From Miscanthus floridulus (lineage: Eukaryota > Streptophyta > Magnoliopsida > Poales > Poaceae), in assembly GCF_019320115.1 (NCBI RefSeq), contig NC_089586.1, forward strand, positions 2,143,388 through 2,207,387: DNA of 64,000 nucleotides. The letters are read 5' to 3'. A program made the translations under genes and the position numbers. This document shows positions 54,227 to 64,000 of the stretch, piece by piece. The notes beneath the pieces are model-generated. The model was given only the letters and a program-made list of their open reading frames with translations. It did no database searches and was not told where the DNA came from. The number at the start of each line of letters is the position of its first letter. Position 1 is the stretch's first letter.

Positions 54227-57200
54227 ACAGGGAGAGAATGATGTGCCAAAAATCTAAGAACGGTTGCCCTATAAGTTGGCAACAGTGGAAGGACGTATAG
54301 GATGTGCATCCATGCATATCTTATTTGTGCATTGTAGCGCTCGTATTACTTGTGGATACGCTATCCATAGGTGTCACGCGTGTCGTATTGTGCACAACTG
54401 ATTCGTTCCTGTTTTGGAGTTATTTCTACACTATGGCTTCGTGCTCCGTGTTTGCTTGTGGTTCACGCCAGTCATGACCCATGTCTCCTCATACTCTTTT
54501 CTACGCTCTTGTTGGACCCTTGCCCTGCAGTTGTACTAGTCAGTAATGGCCTCGGACATCGCTTGCCTCGAACGTGCGAAGGATTTGTTCGATTTGTTCA
54601 TAGTGACCCTGCGTAGGAACCCTGGTGGACCTCACTAGGACCACTAAATGCTCTACATTATAAGCAGAGCCTGAGTTAGCCATTGGTACCACCACTCGGC
54701 GCACTTTAGCTAGTCTAGTTTTTCCTTTGAGCAAGCTTTTCGCTCAGTCCTTCCTCACAACCATCGCTAGGAATGGCAGGAGCCTAGGTTAGTAGTTACT
54801 GCTTGAACGTTGAGGGTTTTCCTAGAATCCTACATGCCATCCTGCAAAAGCTCAGAGTCAAAGATCATCTTGAGTATGAGGGCCATGAGTATGAGAAGCA
54901 TGGCATCGAGCGGTGTGAGGTTACCATCTATATTGGAAAGAGTGAAGAGTTCCCTGACCTCACTGAAGCCTAGAATGTGACTGCAACTAGATTTCGCTTC
55001 ATCGACACCTATCAGGTTGTGGCCCGCAAAGCCTTGTGGTACCTTTGCCAGATCTATGAAGAGCTCATTGCTCGTACCCCCATGAGGTTCTTTCCACCTT
55101 TGGAAAAGAATCGACGGGCATGGAGGGCTCGCATGAAGGCTTTGCAAGGGTGGGATGCGCAAGAAGATAGTCCTACCATGGTGCACTTGACTGCATACCT
55201 GCTTGCTCTGGATGAGCAGTATGACTGGCAAGCCTCGGAGCTGAGGAAGTGTCTCTATCGAGCCAAGGAAGCTGAGATCTTCTCTAGGATGCTCTAGGTG
55301 CAGCTTGCTGAAGCACATGCCAGTGCGGTAGCTGCTGAGAGTCAGGAGACTACCATGTCGGAAGCTTTGAAGGAGGCTAAAGATCGACATGCCCATCAGT
55401 TGGGAGAAGCCTATCTTGTCACTAGGGCCAAGCGGAGGACGTTGGTTGTGGAATGGCAGGATTCCTCGATCTTGGAGGGGATCCCTGTCCACCCAACTGA
55501 AAGAAGGAGAACTGGTGTTGTAGTGCCGCCAGCACCTCCACCCTCAGAAGTGTCAGAAGTAGAGCCCTTGATTCCTCTCACTCAGCCACTGCCAGGAGAA
55601 GATGTAGATCCATAGCCTGGGCGGTAGAAGAATCTGCCGAGCCTGGGAATGAAGATGCGTGGTCCAGAGTAGATTAGTTGCCTTGGGATGATGTACCCAT
55701 AGCAGTAGTGGTTTTTGTTGCTGTCCTCCGGTATTGTAATCTTTCTGTTGTATTTCATCCATAGTGTTGAGGTAGTCCGACCGTAGGTGAATGATGTGTC
55801 ATGAATGGGAGACTGAATGTCTGTATGTTGTACCCATATGAGACCGTTGGAATATGCATTTTATTTATTTCGCTGTGTGATTGCGTCCATCTGCCTTTAG
55901 GTCTCAGTAGACGTGCTTATGGTTTTCAAGGGCAATATTAAGAGGGTTACAAGAGAAGTTACCATTTAGATGCAATAGACCAGTCGTTATTGGATAATAT
56001 AGGACACTATATCGACTAATTGTGAATGTTCCAGCAGAACACTTGAATCTCTTTAAATCAAATCCGCCATTGGATTTGAATTCATTGTCCCTTGTTATGA
56101 AGGGAACCCTTGTTGTTGAATCTTCCCTTGCAATACTCCTCTTATTCTGTGGTCTATGACCCCACCGCCTTCATGGCATGTGAGTTGGTAATAGTTGCCT
56201 GGTTAATAGCTTATGGTGCCGTGATAAAACCGAGGGCCCTTGTGGAATAGCTACCACATGGTGACGCTGCTTGGCATGCGCTAGTATCGAGGTTGTTGGC
56301 CAAGTACCTTTACCAAGTTACACCACCGTACTGCTTTTGCTACAAAATATTCTCCTTGGAAATATTCAGGTGTTCAAACGGGAGATCCACAACGGGTTGA
56401 TGAAATAGTGTTCTCTCAAGGTAAGCAAGAGAACGTGGTTTTGGAGGAAGAACATATGACATGGTCCTAGTTTACATGAAAGACAGATGTGGTCAAGGAA
56501 GGGAAAGAAAAAGAAGAGTAGTAAGGAAAGTTAGTGGTGGATAGTCGGGAGTGATTGTAAAAGCCTAAGTGGATGTCATGTCCCAAGACCTATGTTTCGT
56601 TTGACCGCACTATGCATGCTGGGTTATTTCACTGTGTGCCTTGCGGACACTATCTCTGTTGGGTCCATTAGCACCCTGTTCTCACGTGGCTGCGGCATCA
56701 TGCCGCACTCACCGTCCTTGTGCACTGTGTGCTTTTCCTTTTTCCCAGCATCTGGTTAGCTCTCGACCCCACGCCTCATCCCCCATACTAGACCCCCCAT
56801 TCCCCCACCCTTCTTTCTTCTTTTAGGGACATGGCCGCCCACACGCCTACCTTGTCGAGTGAACCCTTTCCTCTCCTTATCCCCTCTACCGCTCGCATAG
56901 GAAGTGCACCATGGCCGACTTTATCCCCATAGCATGAACCATCTATGTATCCCATCCACGCCGTCTCCACTTCCAGTGTGTTGCGCCCCACCTCCGTTCG
57001 CCACTATAAGATACCCTTGGTCCTTGCTCTTCTTCTTCATCCCCATTCCCCTCGCATTCGGAGTAGAGCTACGAGATCCAGTCGACATTGTGGAACTAGG
57101 TCCGTCAGTCTAAGGTGATGATGTAATCTAAGAAGAAGAAAGGATCTGGTTTCGAAGAAGTTCAAGTCTACCGTTAGTTAGTTCAGTCTTAGGGTTCACG

Positions 57201-57488
57201 ATGTTTGACTTCTTAGTCTCATGTTTCTGGATCTGTTGGACCTACACCATGTTTTGGATAATCATCTTCCTGTTGTTTCTCCATTGTACTCGTCTATCTT
57301 GACTTTTGGATTAAGTCTCAATTGGATAAGGTTGCTCTGAACCCTGTATCCCTAAATCCCTATGTGGTTTAGCATTTGACATCGTGTAATCTTTCGTGTA
57401 ATCCCTGATCTATAGAATGTAATCACGCTTCCCCTCTTCTGGTTCTTGCTTTGAATCTCAGGACGAGATTCTTTTTAGGGGGGTTGGT
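54227..57488 (+). mobile_element. Gypsy/Tekay-like element, 3' internal region (plus)
   Basis: It precedes the LTR at 57489. The polypurine tract aggggggttggttg lies at 57477-57490 overlapping the LTR start. The frame just before and across the LTR boundary reads FESQDEILFRGVGCNTSGA, the usual C-terminus of Tekay-type polyproteins. No gag, protease, reverse transcriptase or integrase core is present. It carries one distinctive degenerate ORF (54783-55615). 55616-57430 is otherwise non-coding; the short frames in 56641-57113 are not supported. Confidence 0.65.
54783..55615 (+). pseudogene. Grass retrotransposon-associated ORF of unknown function
   Basis: In one frame: VEGFPRILHAILQKLRVKDH, YEKHGIERCEVTIYIGKSEEFPDLTEA, stop (TAG at 54971), ATRFRFIDTYQVVARKALWYL, ARTPMRFFPPLEKNRRAWRA, LTAYLLALDEQYDWQASELR, stop (TAG at 55295), QLAEAHASAVAAESQE (coiled coil), HAHQLGEAYLVTRAKRR, then a Pro/Glu-rich end GEDVDP and TAG. 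I recall similar hypothetical proteins in many copies in sorghum-like genomes, linked to long-LTR retroelements. No enzymatic motif is visible. The first stop sits where Trp is expected (TGG to TAG). Confidence 0.55.
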
Positions 57489-60400
57489 TGTAACACCTCT
57501 GGTGCTACAAGCTTGCTTAGCACTGAGGTTTAGGCCTAAGAGGATTTACCAAAATAATTTTCTCGGATTTTAAAATTTGACTTATGTTTAAAAGTGTCAT
57601 TTTGGCGAATTATATTGAACAACGAATTAATTAGTTCCTAGATGTTTTGTTTCTACAAGTCAGTATGATGTATGGATGAGTGTATGAAATGCGTAGCAGT
57701 TGGAATTAATTAGGTTTAGGCACATTAAAAATTACGGCAAAAGCACTAAAGGTTGTTTGTTCTAGCCAAGCTAATATTCTCTAAGTCGGAAACGATGATA
57801 GTAGTCAATGCCGATTGGACATTCGAATTCTAACAAAAATTATTAGGCACTAGATCTGTGTTTTTGGTACTTATTGGTTGTCCTAGGGTGAGCACTCGAG
57901 ATGGGTGTAGGTTATAGTCGCGTGAGTGTCACGTGGAGCTCGGAGAAATTTGCCTAAGTTCATTAGAATGCGCTGCGAGCTTTGTGTCGATGCTCTATCG
58001 CGAACCGAAACTCCGAGGATGAACTCATTTTGGCACGCATGTATCTTCCTCTTAGGCGGTCCTTTTGTTGTGCGAGTTGCCTCCTTAGATACCCGATAAG
58101 ATCAACCTTAGGGTCATGGAATTTATTGAACCTCAATCGTCATCATTAGTAGTTTTCGCGTTGCTTTAAATTTCATGCTCGTTGTCATTCGTCGGTGGCC
58201 CGGACACAGCGGGGAAGGGACATCTCTCTACCCTGCTCTACCATTAGCCAACGCCAGTGACCCCGCTCAGACCCGCTGCTACAATTTAGTGCATCGCGCC
58301 TAGTCTTTTTCTATTCGCCAACCGGGCCACGTGCTCGTGGTCGCTACCAGCTTTGTCGCATCATCTCTGCTGCACTTTGAATACCACTGATGTCCTGCAC
58401 TCGACGCCATGTGTGAGCATCCTTGCTGCTGCCGCGCTGCCGCTATCTTTTGCCTTTAAGAAAGATGGCCGAGCTGCTACGGCCGTGTACGGCTTTTCCT
58501 TGCCTCCGTCTGTTTCCCCTCTCTCCCTGCTTGGTACGCCTGGACCCACCTCATTTCCTCTCCTCCCGACATGCGTTCACCATCAACATCTTTGTCTATC
58601 TGCCTCTATTGTCTGTCCTTGCTTGTCTTGCCTGCCTCCACCGAGCCGATTAACCATGGTGGCAGCGCCCATCTGTCACCTGGCCTTCGCGTATGCGCGC
58701 CGTGCACACTGGCGCGGCCACGCTCTCGCCCCCTCTACTGGCCATGCCGAGCCCCTCGCGCGCCACTCTTCCCCTACTGCCTCATGTCCATATCCGCACC
58801 CCACCATGCCCGAGCCTTCTTTGCCAACGCCTGCCTTCATCGAGCACCAAGCCTAGCGCAGCAACCGTCGGACCACACCATCCGGTGCTGGCCCTCCCAC
58901 GCACGAGCGCATGAGCCCCCATGACCGCGCTGGACCTCCGACCCTGCTGTGCCAGCCCTCCTTTTCCTTCCCGCATCGCGTGCCTATGCCGCAGCATCTC
59001 CACCTCGCTCTCCCATGTTGCCTTCCCGCGCGCGCTCCACCTCTGTGCCGGGCCGTTAAGCCCTGCCATGGTCCGTGCCCTTCTACGCTCCTTCCCCGAT
59101 GCCGCTGCGCCCTGCAGCATCGTTGCCACCGCCTGCCTGGCCGGCGCCGCCATGCCCGCCACCACGGCTCGTGTGGGCATGCTGCTGCGGGCCGGCTTGG
59201 GTCTTGCCGCGGCTAGCCCGTGGTTGCGCGGGCTCCCGTGTCCCTCACTGGCGGGTTTCCGCCGCTGCCATGCCTTCCTCGGTCGGGATTGACCGCTGGC
59301 CAGATGTCCACTGCTCCGTGCTCTACTTTGAGAATAAAGGAAAGGTGAGGAAGCATAAATAGGATTCTTTACCGGGTTCATTTCGCATAAGTGGTACACT
59401 CATACAGTTACAAGTAAGGGCTTAGTTAATTTAGAGAAAGCTCAGGGGCCTCACCGCTGAAATACCACCATCGCCTTGCCTAGCCACGTGGGCCAGCTTA
59501 TTGGGCCTCTGGCCGGCCTGCTCGCGCTGGGCTACGGTCCGCCTGCCGCTAGGCCGCGCACGCGCCTATGGGTCGTGCATCCGCGTTGGGGGTTGTAGGG
59601 CCGCTCCATTAGGCCGCGCCTGGTTAGTAGGCCGCGTGCGCGGCTGCTAGACCAGTTTAGTTGCCACCGGCCCTTTTTCATTTTTGAGGTATTTTCTAAT
59701 TTAAGGCTGAAGCAAACTTGTAAAATTAATATAAAATTGTGTAGGTGTCCAAAAATTATGAAACTAATTTTGTTAGTCTCCTAAAATCATGGTCTATCTG
59801 CTAGTATATTTTGTTCACATAGTTTGATAATATTCTTGGAAGCTATATAATTAATTTGAGATACTTAATATTGTAAAAAGGTGAACTTGTAGGAATTTTT
59901 GTGATAAATCGATGATAGTATTAACTCTAAAAATTTTATAGTAAATTACCAATATTATTAGTTGCTCACTGTAATTTTTGTAGCTCCAGAATAATTAGTT
60001 TGCTAGATAGATAATGATGTCCTATTTTGAATAATGATTAAATCGATAGAATGAAATAAAAAAACAACTTGGGTTTATATAACTAAAATAATTATTGGGA
60101 AATAACGTCTTATTTGACAACATGGATATGTAGCCTAAGTACGATCGTCATTAGAACTAGCTCGTTAACTTGAGAGGCATAAATCGTATTTTTACGAGTC
60201 ACGATTGCAGTCGATTAATTACGTCTTTGTAAGATCAACGGATCAAGTGAAGGCTGAGTGGGCATCTGAAGATGGTGTAACGGTGTTCTCTCCAGGAGAT
60301 GATGCAATGGGCTTTCTATCCAAATGATGTTGGATGATCTGAAAATGCAAATACTAACTTTTGGTTATATTTTACCCAGTCAAGCCCCGGTGCATAACCC

Positions 60401-61898
60401 CTACTTTTCTGCACTTTACATTATATTTGTGCCTTAAGTTTTAAGGAGTTGTATGAAACCCACTTGCATATATAAACCTATATCCCATGAGTCTTACTAG
60501 TATGACAAGATCGTGTAGAATGCTATGCTATAGGACCCCGGTAGAAGTCGAGTGATTGTCTGTCACTCACGAGAGACAGGAAATATATTATTGTATTATT
60601 ATCACTTGGAAAATATAAATGGTGGAAAGAAAAAATGGTGACCGGGTAGGGATATGGTTTGGGTATTGGTAGGTGTAAGAGGTTGTGTCCTGTGGCCAAT
60701 GGGACATAGCTTGGTTACACTGTGTTCCGTGTCTGTGTGGGTTAAGGACCGGCCGTTGCATAAGACTCTAGGCAAGTCACAGACTTATTATCTCGAGCAC
60801 ATACTTGGGTATGGGCGCTTGGAAGACTTATTATTCTCTTGTTATGCGTTCCGGCTCTTTTCAGACCGACTGTCAGGGTGGTTTTTGGGTTACGAGGTCC
60901 TTGCACCGCACTGATTCCGAGACTCAGGGGTTGGGGCTTGGAGTCCTAGTTTGGCTGGGGACCTACACTCTGTGATAGGAGGGTAGTGGGTTGGTCCTAC
61001 TTGTGCCTGGAGTACAAGCAGAGCGTGTGTTTTCGGGGTACCCAGCTGGGGGCATTGATTCACGAATCGCCAGGTGATTCGATATAGCTTGTCGGCGGTC
61101 TAGCACCGTTGTAAGAACTGAAAGATGAAAGATGGAAAAATGAAATTTGATTGCTTACGACCTGCTTGAAAGTAGCATAGGTGCTTATATAGAATGGTTA
61201 GTTAATGAACTAATGCACTGCTAATAAAAATCGAATATAAGGACGCGCTTTTAGTAATGGTCCAACAGATGCAATAAACCCACAAGCCAGATAGCCTTGC
61301 ATATCCTTGGAGTCTTTTCTTTCCTCCTATCAGGTAAGTCTTGCTGAGTACAATTGAGTACTCAGGGTTTATTTCTCCCTATTGCAGGTGACAGGTGGAG
61401 GCTAGAGCTGACCTTTGTGTGTGGATTCCTTCTGGTGGGCTCAGAGAGGATTTTCTTTACGCTGCGATCATAGTCTTATTTATAACTCTCACTAAATGTT
61501 TTTATAAATGAAAGTTTTATAATCTGTTGTCGTAGTATATATATCAATATTTCATCACGTCATAAATAGATGTTTAATTCAGCTGTAACTCTGTTCACAT
61601 GTTTATATTCTGCTATTCAATTAAATTGTTCATACCTCTGATAATATGATTACATTCCATTATTATAACAATAAATGTGTTACTCTGATGTTGTATTAAA
61701 AGTGATGTAAGAAATGGTTAAGAACGTTGTAAGCTTTATTCTCTCATTTGTAATCCTGATGAAAAAATATGGATTTTCGGGTTTTCCCCTGGGGTGTGCC
61801 TGATGGGACCGCGTAATTTAGGGTTCTCCCTTGAGTGCTTAGTGTCTAATGGAAGATAAGCACTCCTTGGAGGCATTAGATTAGGCGGTTCTACCACA
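57489..61898 (+). repeat. Long LTR of the Gypsy/Tekay-like element (copy B, plus, 3' LTR)
   Basis: It is 4.4 kb, starting tgtaacacctctggtg and ending ggcggttctaccaca. It aligns inverted with 36213-40510 and directly, at its 5' part, with 41025-42425. The GC-rich section (58330-59650) contains long overlapping open frames on both strands (58353-58856, 58782-59399) that are base-composition artefacts. Confidence 0.8.
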
Positions 61899-62888
61899 CG
61901 AGGCCATGACCGGGCTCGCCTGGCCACAACACAGACCGAGGCGGAGCTAGGCACAGTGGCCACGCATGGGGGGATGTGGCAGGGAAGGCGGCGTGCTAGA
62001 ATCTGGCCGGAATAGATGGCCGCTCATGGCAGGGCGCTGCGAGGCGCAGATGAGCCAGCTGACCTCGCTGAGCCCGCTCTGGAGGTCGCCCGGAGCCACG
62101 AGCCACGGGCGCAGCCGCACAGGAAACACGGCATGCGACGGCAGCACAGAGGAGGCACGGATGGCGGTGGGGATGCGGATGGGGCAGCTCTACTAGATGT
62201 AGCTCTAGCTCGAAGCTGTGGAGTGCACACGCGCTCGCGAGGGGCTAGGCGACGGCGCAACAGGCGCGATTGGAGGCGGCGTGGTGCTACGGGCATGGGC
62301 ACGCAACGCGGGGAGGGAAAAAGAGGGGTGATGCCATGGAGCAGTAGGACCAGCATGGCAGTGGGGCTCATGATGGACGGGTAGGAGGCGTAGTAGGCAA
62401 GCAGCGAGAGTGAGCAGCTACCGGCGGCCACGTTTTATGCGAGCATCAAGAATGGTGCCCTGCCTAATGGTCCGGAGGGAGTGCGCGTATGAGCAGCATA
62501 GCGCTGACACTGGAGCGCACATGGCCAGGTGTAGCACAGCAGTGGCATGGATAGGACGACTCAACCTAGTGGGACACGAAGGCAGACAATGGCGCTGTGA
62601 CTAGGACAATAGCGCGATGAGACAATGGAGGCAGACTGTGGTTGAGTGATAGTGGTGGCACATGTGCTGGCGCTACGTAACTTGTGGCTAGGGAGATCGT
62701 GCACATGTAGTGCCATTAAGGCGACGATAGCACTATGCGGGGAGGGGCATCACCATGTGCGCACAGTAAGGGCATCGGGTGGCCGACATCATCACAGCGG
62801 TGCAGGGGCCTAGACGTGACGCGAGACGATAGGAGCATAGCGTAGAGCGAGGCAGTCGCAGCGGCTGGGCTAGCCAGAATGACGTCAC
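61899..62888 (-). repeat. Fragment of the same Gypsy/Tekay-like LTR (minus)
   Basis: It runs parallel to 39078-40030 of copy A. Shared text includes ggcggcgtgctagaatctggcc (near 61988 and 39166) and cgcaacaggcgcgattggagg (near 62257), with many substitutions. It is cut on the left by the end of copy B and on the right by a new LTR at 62889. Confidence 0.75.
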
Positions 62889-64000
62889 TGTAAGGAAAAT
62901 GGACCCTAGGCCCATTTACTTTGGATTTTGGTGTTTGATGACCAACACAACCAAATTGGACTAATAAATTTGCAAGTGATTGTTTTGTAGTTCAATAGGG
63001 TGCAAGACGTGACTTGGATGAAGGTGACGTGATGATCCAATGATCAACACCATAAGCAAGACCTTAGAAGGACAAGAGAAGACCCAAGATATCAAGCAAA
63101 GTCCAAGCACGAAGATAGGAACCAAGCCGAACGTAAGATCACGAAGAAACGAGCTCATAGAGGTGACCGGACACTGGTAGCACAGTGACCAGACGCCTCG
63201 ATCAAGAGACTTGGCAGCAGCAGCGACCGGACGCTGAACAAGCAAATTGACTGGACGCAGGACAACAGAGTCTAGTTATGTATAGAGAGGTTCTAGAGCG
63301 GTGAAATTGCGACCGGACGCGTCCGATGGCATGTGACCGGACGCTAGCAGCGTCTGATCAGTTGATTGCGGCTCCAACGGTTGGGACAACCGGACGCGTC
63401 CGATCAAGACATGATCAGCATCTGGTCAGTAGCAGAAAAGCGGGATTTCATCCCCAATGGCTACTTTCTCAGTGGGGCTTATAAATAGACCCCCCAACCA
63501 GCCATTTGAAGCATGTGGAGCTGAGGAAACATATCAAGGGTGTTGATACACCATTTTAGTGATCTCCACTGGCATAGTGCTTAGTGATTCATTAGGTGAT
63601 TAGCGTAGGTGCTTTGCGAAGTGCTTAGGTTGATTAGACCACCGCTTATGCGCTTGCTCTAGGTTTAGGCCTAGTGTTTAGCGAGGTTTGCATACCTCTT
63701 ACTACTTGGTGCTTGCGCGTACCATTGTTGTACATCAGAGGGGCTTGTAGTCTTGCGAGATCACACCAACCGCGTTTGTTGTGTGGCCGCCACAATGTAC
63801 CGGAGGGAACAAAGCCCACGGCATTTCGGCCGGAAGCTTGATAGTGAAGACGGCGAGGAGCATCCAGGAGAGGCTTGTCGGAAGGCACGTCGGAGACCCA
63901 CTTGCGCGTGGGGAAGGCCCAAGGCTATCCATGGAGTTACTCGACCGGGAGCTTGGCCCTTGCGAGGGATTCCTTGCGAGGGGCTCCAACGAGGACTAGG
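62889..64000 (+). repeat. Sirevirus-like LTR, start only, runs off the right edge
   Basis: Begins tgtaaggaaaatggacccta and contains repeated gaccggacgcgtccgatc-type palindromes (63180-63410) and a TATA-like cttataaatagacccc at 63478. Palindrome style and start sequence fit grass Sirevirus LTRs of a different family from 42426. No end or target duplication is in view. Confidence 0.65.

Noticed and set aside
58353..59399. Several overlapping 70-200 codon frames
   Set aside because: They fall in the GC-rich section of LTR copy B. Composition alone produces them.

Overview
This window is plant nuclear DNA, most likely from a panicoid grass of the Saccharum/Miscanthus/Sorghum type. The evidence is a GC-rich grass-style chloroplast protein gene, GT-AG introns, several grass MITE families, and Sirevirus-like and Tekay-like retrotransposon relics. 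Only two host genes are supported. One is a short intronless photosystem II 5 kDa protein gene (psbT type, 5768-6085, minus). The other is PIGN, GPI ethanolamine phosphate transferase 1, read as 18 exons on the minus strand from 30495 to 7749. Almost everything else is transposable element DNA.

Layout: 1-2739 is the 5' end and LTR of a minus-strand Gypsy-like element that runs off the left edge. 2740-5160 is decayed repeat. 5161-7075 holds the PSII gene, its promoter, a MITE remnant and a LINE zf-RVT fragment. 7749-30495 is PIGN. Its exons join in phase to a 974-residue open frame even though intron 12 carries a 4.1 kb hAT element and a hAT-type MITE, and intron 8 carries a 9.3 kb Copia relic that itself contains a very young, intact 5.96 kb Copia element. 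A MULE with long TIRs and a perfect 9-bp target duplication (30669-33557) sits 173 bp upstream of the PIGN start codon. 33567-36212 contains a retroposon flanked by an 18-bp target duplication and a MITE.

36213-64000 is a nested retrotransposon cluster. It has copies of a long-LTR (about 4.3 kb) Gypsy/Tekay-like family in both orientations (36213-41024 minus, 41025-42425 plus, 54227-61898 plus, 61899-62888 minus). A pol-less Sirevirus-like element in LTR-internal-LTR-partial internal arrangement (42426-54226) interrupts this family, and a further Sirevirus-like LTR starts at 62889 and runs off the right edge.

The elements explain the layout: insertion order can be read from nesting and target duplications, and many premature stops in the old copies are CAG/CAA to TAG/TAA or TGG to TGA/TAG changes, as expected from deamination of methylated cytosine. 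I found no CRISPR array, tRNA or rRNA gene, and no clearly new host system. The most unusual material is the pol-less Sirevirus-like element with its extra ORF and palindrome arrays, and the young Copia element with a long coiled-coil and repeat extension in front of Gag.
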